In this document: positions 12,002-23,146 of the stretch, one piece after another
Layout: every line of letters starts with the position of its first letter
How positions within the stretch are numbered: position 1 is the first letter of the stretch
Source: Taxillus chinensis
Lineage: Eukaryota > Streptophyta > Magnoliopsida > Santalales > Loranthaceae
Direction of reading: 5' to 3'
Assembly (NCBI GenBank): GCA_023512835.1
Contig: CM042088.1
Coordinates: 11,400,078-11,464,077, forward strand
DNA: 64,000 nucleotides
Translations under genes and position numbers: made by a program
Notes under the pieces: generated by a model
Database searches by the model: none
What the model was told of the DNA's origin: nothing
Seen by the model: only the letters and a program-made list of their open reading frames with translations

Positions 12002-13446
12002 TATTGGTCTCTGGGAGCCTGGTGGGGGGGGGGGGGGGGGGTGAATAGGCTCTTATCGAAAACTCTTTTCTTACTCTATAGCACTGCACTTATCTGGTTA
12101 AGAGATAGAATCAATGCGGAAGATAACCAGATAGTCGAAGTATTTTGTTTTACTATCAAATGATAAGTACAATAAAACAGAAGCAGATTAAAGCTTGTAA
12201 AACCTTTAGATCTACTGCAAGACACTCTTACACTCTATTTACAAAATGACTCACACACTAGCCTCTATGATCTCAATGAGCTCTAGTACATACACACTTA
12301 TTTCAAACTTACGAACGATCAACACATTCAACCACTTATAATGTACAAGTGTTACAATATATATAGAAATATCCTTGAGAGATAATCTTGGAACTTGTTA
12401 TTTCGGACTATGTGTACACTAACTACTCCTCGGAAATCTCTCGGCCTTGAATGCTGCGGATATGGTGCTCAAGGTCTTGGGTTTGCAAAGCATAAGTACC
12501 TTTATGAGTTCCCAAGTTCGGCTAAAGTTATGTCCACATATCCGGGTGATCCACGTGTAAGATGCTTTAGGTTCTCAACGTGTTTGTCTTACATCGGGAA
12601 GCAACGAGCTGGTGACTTTGAATGCGGGGAGATAAGTTGAAGCAACGTCTTCTTAATTCGGTGTAAGGTTCCTTACTCCGTGTTAACTAAGCTCGGATCC
12701 TTACTCCGTGTCAGTGATAGCTTACTCCGTATCAATTCAGTATTGGAATCCTTATTCCGTGTCAGTGCTTCCTTACTTCGTATGAATGAAAGGGTTAGAG
12801 TGCTTACTCCGCATCAGCGCTTCCTTACTCCGCGAGAGTTCCTTACTTCGCATGAGTTCAAGGAACGGATGGCTTACTCCATATCAGCACATCCTTACTC
12901 CGCATGATTGAGTAGTTTGGATTCCTTATTTCGCATCTAGTTTTCTTACTTCGTGTGAATAAAGACTCGGGTCCTTATTCTGCACAAGTCGTTCTTTACT
13001 CCGCATGTATGGAAGACTCAGATTTCTTACTCCGTGTCTTGTTTTCCTTAGTCCGCTTGAGTGGAAGACTTAGCCTTTTACTCCGCGATAACTATGTCTT
13101 ACTCCGTGCGACTTGTAGACAAGGATTCTTACTCTGCATCTATTTGACTTGGTCCATTTAATGCGTTAGGCGCTGTTTCCTTAGTCCATAGCATTAAGTG
13201 TTTAGTCCACATGAATGATCCTTATTCCGTATGAAGGAGAGACTTGGTTATTTACCAAGTGTTTTGATGACACTCACTCTTGTTCGGATCAGGATTATGT
13301 ATCTTGTCCTTAGCTTTGCTCTCACGAGTGTAGGTCTGGATTAAGATCATATCTTCTGCAACAACTTAAGATAAAACAACCAAAGTCTCAGATCAAATTA
13401 TATAGGGTTTTATCTGCATCATCTAAATTCTGGGCTTGATCCAACG
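12002..13446 (-). repeat. 5' LTR of Sirevirus B
   Basis: 1445 bp, same family as LTRs A, C and N. The plus strand begins TATTGGTCTC and ends TTGATCCAACG, so both terminal dinucleotides have mutated. It contains the CTTACTCCGYAT array (12660-13240) and an 18-base G run (12024-12041) at the U5 end. Candidate target duplication to its right is GAAAC. Confidence 0.88.
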
Positions 13447-13880
13447 GAAACTGGTGATGACAAATGTCATACTTCAAAAGCGTTAGAATATTATAGAACA
13501 CAAGAAAGGTGTCTTGTGCTATACAAAAAGACAACGTAGAGTAGTTCGTATTGAATACATAGAGAGAGAGTGAGAGAGAGAGAGAGAGGAAGATTATAAG
13601 CAAGATAATAGTGAGTTAATCTGACTTCGTTCCTCATACATTCACAAACAATTTATGAGTTTGGCAAAGGGGTGGTTGAAGATCAAGCTATGCAAATGAT
13701 TAACTATACACGAGCAGATTGTGCTAGATAATTCTTCACAATGAGGAAGTACTGAAGTAATACTGTTTTTTTGTATTTGCATTTAAGAGAAAAGAGAGTT
13801 GATTCTATTGTAACAAGGGCTAGACCCTACTGTATTGAAAGCATATAGTGGATTGGACTTGGTTTAGGTACATAATAACG
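13447..13880. other. Unclassified spacer
   Basis: AT-rich sequence with a GA microsatellite (13561-13589). I see no gene or known repeat. It could be original DNA flanking B, or the start of the LTR of E. Confidence 0.4.
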
Positions 13881-15404
13881 TGTATTTATGCCATTTATTC
13901 TACTGTATATTTAGGGTGATTAAGAGCATGATTAAAGCCTAATTGCACTTAATTTTATATATATTTGCTCTAACCTTTAGGAAGATACTGTTGCCCATGT
14001 ACAAGTGTTTTTGAGTTGTTTTGGCAAGTTTTTAGGTGATTTCTTCTCATGTACATCAGTTAAACCATTTTATCTGCCAATGAGGGAACTTATGACAAAA
14101 AATGAGCTCAAAAAGAGGCGTTTTTGATGTGCATGTGATATGGCCAATGTCATGTATAAGTGTACTATAGCATGGAAGCCTTCTACATGATGCAAGGAAG
14201 CTTCGAGATGAATTTTAGAGCATTTGGAGCTTGAATGTGATATAGAATTGTCACGTGCAATGTCACATTCATTATCACGTGCAATAATGTCTTTGCACAG
14301 GGACGTTTCTTTTTGTATATTGATGATTTTTGTCTAAAGAACCTGGTCCATATTATGTTTGCTTTGAGTTGTATAATGGCTAGAAGGAAGAAACACTGTC
14401 ATTTATCAAAACTATGTCGTTTTGGTAAATGATGACGGCAGGAGGCTAGGGCACACATTCCTCTATAAAGGAGGCATATCACGTTTTGGGGGTGAGAAGT
14501 CACGTTCTGGATTGAGTAGCACGCATAGGGATTGGAGTTCATGTCTGGAGAAAGAGGAGGCTCATGTTTTGGATAGGCAGGCCCTAAAGAGATGTCATGG
14601 ACGACTGGAGAAAATTTGGAGTTGAGGTTCTTCTGCACCTAGTTCTGAAATGATGATTTGTATTTCTTTATGCTTTTTCACAAACATGTGTAAGTAGTCT
14701 TCTTAATCTAGGGGAGCAATGTAGCCCCCTATGCTGCTGTACTGATTCTATAAATATTGGGTTTGTTTAATTGAGAATTGCATGTTTATGAATCTGTTCT
14801 TCATCTTCTATATCTAGGCTGTATACACCTAAGTTTCTTAGCCCTAGTATGGGGTAGACCTTGGATTCATAGCATATTTGGGATTGGTGTGATCATTATC
14901 CTTTCAGGAATATAATGAATAGGCTTTGCTTGTTGCTACCATAATGACCATTTAGACATAAAATGCTTAGAAGGTCTATCAATGACCATTTGCAGTACCT
15001 TGGCTCATGTATAACATGTTATCATTTAAATAACCCCAAGAACCTTAAAATCAGTAGAAACAACGTAGGGAGGTGAAATTGTGACCCTAGATGTCCTTAA
15101 TCCTTGAGTTTTAATTCCAAAAACAATTATGCTATCTTTGCTTATTCATAAAATCAAATAAAAATTAGACCTTTAGTTTTAAAAAGAAGAAAATTTTACC
15201 AAGACATTTTATAGAACAAGAGTAGTTGGGTGTTTTGATTTAAGAACTAGAAAATTAGGCTAATTCCTATAGGTTCATCCCTGTGAGTTTGACCCGTTGC
15301 TTGCTGCTATTCTGTTTAGTGCAAATTTAGAGAATTTATTATCTTAAAGAAAGGTTTTATGACATTAGGCAACTCTTTTAGAGTGGTTAAAAATCTATAT
15401 ATCA
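13880..15404 (+). repeat. 5' LTR of E (left end approximate)
   Basis: The end is set by ...TATATATCA just before the decayed primer site. The block 14130-14300 and the promoter module 14405-14474 are clearly related to the U3 of the Tekay element G (35440-35830), with shared CACGTGCAA boxes, GATGCAAGGA and GAGCATTTGGAG. Downstream the LTR is Athila-like. Confidence 0.6.
14405..14474 (+). promoter_or_regulatory. Core promoter of LTR E
   Basis: A near-palindrome with arms ATCAAAAC and GTTTTGGT around TATGTC (14405-14426) precedes the TATA box CTCTATAAAGGAGG (14461-14474). The same pair, with similar order, is found in both LTRs of element G. Confidence 0.6.
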
Positions 15405-15407
15405 AAT

Positions 15408-15425
15408 TGGCATTATTGTCGGGGA
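15408..15425 (+). other. Decayed primer-binding site of E, tRNA-Asp type
   Basis: TGGCATTATTGTCGGGGA differs from the TGGCGCCGTTGCCGGGGA site used by Athila/Tat elements at five positions, and all five are C-to-T or G-to-A transitions, the pattern left by deamination of methylated cytosine. Confidence 0.75.
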
Positions 15426-15641
15426 TTCAACGGTTAACTAGTTTTTAGAATCAACATTGAGTGAAATTGTTTGAATTATGATCTTGGTGCTTTATTCTGT
15501 CTTTTCTTTTGTTTTCTTTTTTTTTTTGTTATTTACTTATTTGTATTGTTCGGAGCTGCTGGGTGTGTTGTTGTTATTTTACAGGAACACTCATTAGGTG
15601 CTTAAGGAAATTTCTAGTTGCATATGTGACGACGGGAACTT

Positions 15642-16250
15642 GTGGCATTTAATCTAGAACCTGAACGGATAATTAGAGATTATTGTAGGGCATCTAGGGA
15701 AGCCGTGAGGAAAGCTGAAGAAGCACTGCAAGGCTTAGAGGATACAATTCTTGACATTATGGAGGATACAAGACCTGATGGTAGTGCACAGCAAGGAGGG
15801 GCCAATTATAATGGCCAATATTCAGAAGAAGAGAGTAATAGATTTAGGCCCAAGACCTTCTTGGACTATGCGAGGCCAACTATGTCAGATCACTATTCTG
15901 GGATTAGGCAAACAAGAGTCTAAGCAAATAGTTCGGAGCTGAAACTAGCATTGATAAACATGGTGAGCAACAATGTATTTGGAGGAACAGCAGTGGATGA
16001 CCCACGTCAGCACTTAATGAGGTTCTTTTAGATGTGTGACACAATAAAGCTCAACAATGTGTTGGAGGAAGCAATAAAGTTAAAACTTTTTCTCTTTTCC
16101 TTAAGGGATAGAGCTCTTGGAAGGTTCAATAGCTTACCAGCGGGTTCTACAAATACTTGGGAGGAGATGCAGACTAAATTCATGTCTAAGTATTTCCCTC
16201 CTTCCAAGGTGATTTAGCTTAGAGGGGAAATCATCAGATTCAAGAAACAC
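15642..16250 (+). pseudogene. gag: gag N-terminal part of E
   Basis: The frame begins at ATG 15642 and encodes the Athila-type retrotransposon gag core: FLDYARPTMSDHYSG, then DDPRQHLMRFF, then a block corresponding to FMSKYFPPSKVI. Three in-frame stops occur at 15921-15923, 16029-16031 and 16215-16217. At each, the homologous gag of F or the usual family sequence has Gln or Glu, so single base changes explain them. The coding sequence leads straight into the tandem array that starts at 16251. Confidence 0.8.
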
Positions 16251-18691
16251 GAGATGGAGACTCTCCATGAAGCTTGGGAGAGATTTAAAGACTTGGTAAG
16301 AAGATACCCTGACCATGGAAGACCCCAATGGATTCAAATTGAATCGTTCTACACTGTCTTCAGTCTCCCTCACAAGATAAGGTGAATACAGTTGCGGGAG
16401 GATGTCTAATGAATTTAGAACCTGATATAGCAGCTGAACTCTTAGAGAGACTGTCCTTGGCTGATTGGCAGTGGTCTAATGTGCGGACTTCCAAGCCAAA
16501 GGAGAAGATAACTTCAATTGATAATTCTTCCAATGACATGCAAGAGTAAATCTAGGCTCTATCAAAAAGCATGGAAGTATTGGCTCTTAAAGTTGGAGGA
16601 CCACAGCAAGCTCCACCAATAGTAGATCAAGGATGGAGTGGAGTTGAAGAAGCGAACTTTGTTAGAGGAAAGTGGATGTATCAGAAGTAACCCTTCTACC
16701 AACAGAACCAAGGTCAAGCCTATCAGTGACAACATCCCAACCGAGATGGAGACTCTCCATGAAGCTTGGGAGAGATTTAAAGACTTGGTAAGAAGATACC
16801 CTGACCATGGAAGACCCCAATGGATTCAAATTGAATCGTTCTACACTGTCTTCAGTCTCCCTCACAAGATAAGGTGAATACAGCTGCGGGAGGATGTCTA
16901 ATGAATTTAGAACCTGATATAGCAGCTGAACTCTTAGAGAGACTGTCCTTGGCTGATTGGCAGTGGTCTAATGTGCGGACTTCCAAGCCAAAGGAGAAGA
17001 TAACTTCAATTGATAATTCTTCCAATGACATGCAAGAGTAAATCTAGGCTCTATCAAAAAGCATGGAAGTATTGGCTCTTAAAGTTGGAGGACCACAACA
17101 AGCTCCACCAATAGTAGATCAAGGATGGAGTGGAGTTGAAGAAGCGAACTTTGTTAGAGGAAAGTGGATGTATCAGAAGTAACCCTTCTACCAACAACCA
17201 AGGTCAAGCCTATCGGTGACAACATCCCAACCGAGATGGAGACTCTCCATGAAGCTTGGGAGAGATTTAAAGACTTGGTAAGAAGATACCCTGACCATGG
17301 AAGACCCCAATGGATTCAAATTGAATCGTTCTACACTGTCTTCAGTCTCCCTCACAAGATAAGGTGAATACAGCTGCGGGAGGATGTCTAATGAATTTAG
17401 AACCTGATATAGCAGCTGAACTCTTAGAGAGACTGTCCTTGGCTGATTGGCAGTGGTCTAATGTGCGGACTTCCAAGCCAAAGGAGAAGATAACTTCAAT
17501 TGATAATTCTTCCAATGACATGCAAGAGTAAATCTAGGCTCTATCAAAAAGCATGGAAGTATTGGCTCTTAAAGTTGGAGGACCACAACAAGCTCCACCA
17601 ATAGTAGATCAAGGATGGAGTGGAGTTGAAGAAGCGAACTTTGTTAGAGGAAAGTGGATGTATCAGAAGTAACCCTTCTACCAACAGAACCAAGGTCAAG
17701 CCTATCAGTGACAACATCCCAACCGAGATGGAGACTCTCCATGAAGCTTGGGAGAGATTTAAAGACTTGGTAAGAAGATACCCTGACCATGGAAGACCCC
17801 AATGGATTCAAATTGAATCGTTCTACACTGTCTTCGGTCTCCCTCACAAGATAAGGTGAATACAAATGGGGAGGATGTCTAATGAATTTAGAACCTGATA
17901 TAGCAGTCTGAACTCTTAGAGAGACTGTCCTTGGCTGATTGGCGGTGGTCTAATGTCGGACTTCCAAGCCAAAGGAGAAGATAACTTCAATTGATAATTC
18001 TTCCAATGACATGCAAGAGTAAATCTAGGCTCTATCAAAAAGCATGGAAGTATTGGCTCTTAAAGTTGGAGGACCACAACAAGCTCCACCAATATAGATC
18101 AAGGATGGGTGGAGTTAAGAAGCGAACTTTGTTAGAGGAAAGTGGATGTATCGAAGTAACCCTTCACCAACAACCAAGGTCAAGCTATCGGTGACAACAT
18201 CCCAACCGAGATGGAGACTCTCCATGAAGCTTGGGAGATTTAAAGACTTGGTAAGAAGATACCCTGACCATGGAAGACCCCAATGGATTCAAATTGAATC
18301 GTTTACACTGTCTTGGGTCTCCCTCACAAGATAAGGTGAATACAATGCGGGAGGATGTCTAATGAATTTAGAACCTGATATAGCAGTGAACTCTTAGAGA
18401 CGTCCTTGGCTGATTGGCGGTGGTCTAATGTGCGGACTTCCAAGCCAAAGGAGAAGATAACTTCAATTGATAATTCTTCCAATGACATGCAAGAGTAAAT
18501 CTAGGCTCTATCAAAAAGCATGGAAGTATTGGCTCTTAAAGTTGGAGGACCACAGCAAGCTCCACCAGTAGTAGATCAAGGATGGAGTGGAGTTGAAGAA
18601 GCGAACTTTGTTAGAGGAAAGTGGATGTATCAGAAGTAACCCTTCTACCAACAGAACCAAGGTCAAGCCTATCAGTAACAACATCCCAACC
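16251..18691 (+). repeat. Five-fold tandem array of a ~490-bp gag segment in E
   Basis: Units start with GAGATGGAGACTCTCC at 16251, 16743, 17233, 17725 and 18208, giving periods of about 492, 490, 492 and 483 bp. Each ends with CAACATCCCAACC, after which the unique gag sequence resumes at about 18692. One unit encodes the second half of the gag core (HEAWERFKDLVRRYPDHG) and the Gln-rich tail. The copies are nearly identical, so the amplification is much younger than the element, unless it is an assembly artefact. Units 4 and 5 hold many one-base deletions. Confidence 0.9.
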
Positions 18692-19160
18692 AAGGTTACC
18701 AGAAAAATGCCTTTAATTAGAGCCAGAATAGAGGAGGTGAAGCTTCAAATCAGTATAAATATGTCCCTCTAGGGATGAAGCAGAATTTGTATGCTATGGA
18801 TAATTATTTGCAACCACCTCCGGGTTTTGAGCAGTAACAGCAGCCTCATCCCCAGCAATAGAGAGGAAGAAATTATCAGACTAAGGATGAGATGACCAGA
18901 AGAGAGGTGGGAGATTTGAAGGAAAGGGTAGGAAGTATGGAGAGCTTTATTTAAAACATAAAGAAGTTATTGGTGAGTGTGGCGCAAAATGCTAATCAAG
19001 GAGTTTCTTCAAAATCCTTTCCAAGTGACACTAAAGTTAATCCCAAGGAAAGTTGCAAGGCTATCACTTTCAGAAGTGGTAAGACATTAAAGGAAACTTA
19101 TGAGCCTAAAAAGAAGGTTATACGAGAAGCATCACCCAAGCCTCTAGTAGCTGAGAATTA
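18692..19160 (+). pseudogene. gag: gag C-terminal tail of E
   Basis: Gln/Pro-rich sequence follows the array, then the block KESCKAITFRSGKTL, which in Athila-type elements lies between gag and protease. Several stops are present. Confidence 0.65.
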
Positions 19161-19264
19161 GGGAAGAGCTGATGAAGAAGAGAAATAGTTGGGAGTTAAC
19201 CATGAACAACAACCAACTAAGATTCAACAAGGTAAAGAACAAAGGCTAAGAGAAGTAGCCTACG

Positions 19265-20092
19265 ATGCCATTTCCTCAGCGGATAAGGAATCAAAGGGTG
19301 GAAGAAGAAAATGAATGCTTCTTGAATATCTTCAAGAAGTTGGAAATAAACATTCCTTTCATTGAAGCCTTTGAACAAATGCCCAGATGCAAGAAAGTTT
19401 TAAAGGATTTTATGATGAAGAAGAGGAAGTACGGAGACCATGAGATCATTGGTGTAACTAATGAGGTTAGCAACGTGGTTCAGAAGAAGTTACCCATAAA
19501 GCATAAAGATACGGCTAGTTTCACTCCTCTGTCTATAATAAGAGATGCACCACAACAGCAGGTCCTGTGTGATTTGGGGGCCAGCATCAATTTAATCTCC
19601 TTTGCCCTCTACAAACAGCTTAGGTTAACATGGACGAAGCCCATTTCTATCTCACTACAATTTGCTGACCGATCCACTGGAAGCCCTGAGGGAATCATAG
19701 AGTATGTGCTGGTGAAGGTGGGCTCATTTATTTTTCCAGCGGATTTCGTGGTATTAGAGATGGAAGAAACCATGAGAGTTTAGTTACTCCTAGGAAGACC
19801 TTTCTTGAGGACAGGGTGTGCTTTAATCGATGTAGCTCAAGGCAAGTTAACCTTGGGGATAAACGAAGATACCTTAGTCTTCCATATGGAAAGACCTTTG
19901 CAAGGACAAGAGGAGGAAAGCTGTCTCTGGATCAAAGACTTTGAGGACTTAGTTAAAGACTTCATGAGTGAGCAGATCGAACAACAAGCAGATGAAGTGA
20001 TTTGCACATTAGAGATCCAGCAGCAAGAGACTGAGGACGTGATCACTAAAGAGGAGGAACAAGCTAAAAAGGAGCATGACGAGTCAATAACT
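19265..20092 (+). pseudogene. Aspartic protease region of E
   Basis: The block VLCDLGASINLIS carries the Asp-Leu-Gly-Ala-Ser form of the aspartic protease active site that is common in Athila elements, and LLLGRPFLRTG about 75 residues later is the second conserved loop. A TAG at 19781-19783 splits the frame just before that loop. A Glu/Gln-rich linker follows and the coding sequence stops at 20092, where F is inserted. Its continuation towards RT is at 23571. Confidence 0.85.
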
Positions 20093-21384
20093 TGATAGGA
20101 TTGCGTCTTATCTCTATTTTGCATGTGTTTTATACTATTTTACCTTTGTGTTACCCTTTTATTTGCATGATTTGGGAACTTTGTTTCCCATTTTACCCCT
20201 AACCTAGTTTTGAAGTTTGTTGTAGTGTTTTCTCTCTTTTTGACAGCAGTCGATCGACGTAGAGGAGAGTTGGATCAATGTATGGTCGATGTGTGAAGTA
20301 TTTCTGCATGGTTGACGTGACGTTTTGATCGATGTAGCTCAATGTAGATATTGAATGCTAAGAAGTGATCGATGTAACGATGATTGACGCGATATTAGTG
20401 ATCGATGCAGATAGATACCAAAGGGACTGAATGCGAACTAAGTGATCGACGTGCCTACTAGTTGACCCAAGAAGCTGATCGATGTGGTTGATGTTATGTG
20501 TTATTTGGTCGACGTGGGCTACTTGTGTTCGACTCGGGCTTTAATGTTTAAAACCCTATTATTTAAGCACCAAAAACCTTATGTTTGTGGGTGACGGCAG
20601 ACGATTCTCTCTTTTATGTTGAACGGTTGTTTTCTTTACTTGGGAGGAAAAACATTGATTGATTGTAAGAACAATTTATGCTAGTTGAAGTTTTTGCTTT
20701 GATTTCTTAAATCTGTTTAATGGAATATATGCTTGTTTTGATTGTTCATATGACAAACATGATAGGCGAAACCTCCATTCTAGGAAGGAAGTCTTAGGAC
20801 TGGATTATTCTATGCCATGGTTTGAAAGGTTAATTATCATCTAAATGTTTATATATTTGGATTTGCTTTGGTTGGTTGCGTAATGCTTTTCTCTTACAAA
20901 GAGTGATGGAGAGAACTGATTTTAGTGTGATTAGCGGAATTATAGCTAAGGCATAATAAAGAAGAGTGAGGAATGAACAAAACCATTTAACTTTATTAAA
21001 TCAACCTTAACGTGCGTATTACGGGAAAAGGATATTACATTTAAAGGTGAGATTAATCCCAACGTGAACATATAGGAAGGAAATTTATTGGTAAGGCATT
21101 GAGAAATCCAGTTCTATTAGCTTCATCCCTAGACTTTCATATCATTGTTGTTGCGCTGTTATATTTTTCCTTTAATCAGATTATTAGTCTAAATTGTTTA
21201 GTTCAATTTATTTTCTTGCTTGGTAAAAAAGAAACGATTTCCCAAACATATTTGGAGTTTGCCAATCTTAGTGCTTATTAGGTAATATAGTTATTCCTCG
21301 TGGGAACGATACACTGAAGTCAAGATATACCTCTCTTTATTACTTGACCTGTGCACTGCAGTAAGCTGTAAAATTCATCGGTCA
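20093..21384 (+). repeat. 5' LTR of F
   Basis: 1292 bp, begins TGATAGGATTGCG and ends CATCGGTCA. Its last 424 bp recur at 23147-23570 with roughly 8% differences, which sets the right boundary. Confidence 0.85.
20249..20530 (+). repeat. Cluster of GATCGAYG-type motifs in LTR F
   Basis: Around ten copies or near-copies of GATCGACG, GATCGATGT, GTTGACG or GTCGACGTG occur in under 300 bp. They are upstream of the likely transcription start in U3, where repeated motifs often serve as protein-binding sites. Confidence 0.6.
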
Positions 21385-21390
21385 AGTTTT

Positions 21391-21408
21391 TGGCGCCGTT
21401 GCCTGGGA
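21391..21408 (+). other. Primer-binding site of F, tRNA-Asp type
   Basis: TGGCGCCGTTGCCTGGGA matches the Athila/Tat tRNA-Asp site except for one base, and starts six bases after the LTR. Confidence 0.88.
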
Positions 21409-21726
21409 ATAATTGTGTTAATCTTAATAACATTAAAACTAAGAATAATATTTGTGCTTTGGGATGTTTATATTATGTTTTGCATTTTTTTATTTCTTTT
21501 ATTGAGCGGTATCATCGAGTTTCTTTTGTTTTCTTTGCTTTGTTGTTGCAGTTATTTTCATTCGCTCCAGTGCTTCATTTAGTGTATGCACCGATCTCGG
21601 TTGCGAGGTTTAGTGACATTTAATTCAGAACTAGAGAGGACATTGAGAGCAAGGTTGCGATAGAGGCGGCGTGATTAATCAGTAGTCAATTCTATTGGCA
21701 TCTCTACTCCACCTGTTTTAGACAAT

Positions 21727-23146
21727 ATGGTAGAAGGGCAGGATCATAATGGGAAGACTCACAATTGGGACACTCAACCACGTAACCTGCTGGATTTTGC
21801 TAGACCATCCATCTATGATCATTACTCAGGCATTCATAGGCAGCCAGTGCAAGCAGCTAACTTTGAGTTGAAGCACGCCTTAATCCACATGGTCAGTCAG
21901 CAGCAGTATATAGGCATGGCTGTTGAGGATCCGCATAGCCATTTACACCATTTTTTGGAAATATATAATACTTTAAGAATGAATGGTGTTTCTGAAGATG
22001 CTCTAAGGCTTAAACTCTTCCCTTTTTCCCTTAAGGATAGAACTGAGCAATGGTTACACTCACTACAACCAGGCAACATACACACATGGGCTAATCTTGC
22101 AGACAAATTCTTATCCAAGTTCTTTCCCCCAGCTAAGCTGATACAGTTGAGAGGAGAGATTGGGGTATTCAGGCAAAAAGATACTGAATCTCCTTATGAA
22201 GCTTGGGAAAGATTCATGGATTTAGTACACTGATGGCCACTTGATGGATTGCCAGAATAGTTTTAGATTTAGTTTTTCTTTGTGGGTTTAACACGTCAAA
22301 TGAAGGGCAATGTCGATGCAACTGTAGGAGGGGCTTTTATGTTGAAAGAGCCAACAAAAGCAAAGGAGCTATTAGAGAGAATGGATCTTAACAATTATCA
22401 ATGGCCAAATAAGAGAGGCCCTGTTCCTAGCAAGAGCGTAGCTGCAATGACTAATAATCAGCTGGGTGAACTCAAAAATAAAGTGGATCTTCTTACACAA
22501 CACATGACAACTATAGTAGTGAGAACGGGAGGTCCTATTGATAGTACAGCTTCAGGGTCTAATTCTTCTACTATGGTTCCAGTTGAGGTGGCTTTATATG
22601 TGGGAGGCAAGGGGTATTATCAGAAGCAGAATTTTCATGGTGGCCCACCTCCTCAAACGTATCATCCAAGCAACAGGAATCATGAGAACTTTTTGTGGTC
22701 AAATCATAAGAATACTTTAAACCCTCAGCCATTTCCTCCAACACCATTAGGGTTTGTACAACAGCAAGCTCAACCTCAACAGTTTCAGCCACAATAGCAA
22801 CACCAACAATAGCCAGTAAAAGAGAAGGCTTCAGAGGATGAGATAAAGCAGTTTTTTTTATAAATTTGCATAGTAAACTCACTCCTAACTTGAGAACACA
22901 GATGTTAAACTCAATGAGATGAAAGCATGGATGAGTGATTTGAGTACTGCCGTGAAAGGGTTGGACCAACAAATGGGGCAACTTGCTAACACAGTGAATG
23001 CACATCAAAAAGGGTCTTTCCCCAGTAATACTGAAGTAAATCCAAAGGAATATTGCTAGGCAGTCACATTGAGAAGTGGGAAAGAGTTGCCACCCCAAGT
23101 CAACATGGAATCACAGGAACCAGTTACTGAACAGCTGGAACACAAA
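21727..23146 (+). pseudogene. gag: gag of F
   Basis: The first 168 codons encode the retrotransposon gag core: LLDFARPSIYDHYSG, VEDPHSHLHHFLEIY, LKLFPFSLKDRTEQWL, KFLSKFFPPAKL, YEAWERFMDLV. The same frame continues after stops at 22231-22233 and nearby (a Trp codon turned to TGA, and TAG codons) with a 171-codon stretch that ends in a Gln/Pro-rich tail. It is the same lineage as gag of E but clearly diverged. After stop-ridden Gln-rich sequence it is cut at about 23146 by the truncated 3' LTR. Confidence 0.85.

Larger units (their letters stand above)
10704..13446 (-). mobile_element. Element B: older Sirevirus, 5' LTR and gag only, interrupted by A
   Basis: Only the 5' LTR, primer site and about 1.2 kb of gag are visible. 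Gag stops abruptly where the LTR of A begins, at the same gag position as VCLMAN...VPS in A, so A transposed into B and the rest of B should lie to the left of the window. Both LTR termini have lost the canonical TG/CA. Confidence 0.85.

Noticed and set aside
12024..12041. G-run as a regulatory G-quadruplex
   Set aside because: A single homopolymer of variable length at a conserved LTR position; no evidence for a quadruplex role, and length may be partly sequencing noise.
16662..17865. Repeated 67-79-codon ORFs as a gene family
   Set aside because: They are repeated frames, sense and antisense, of the tandem gag unit in E.
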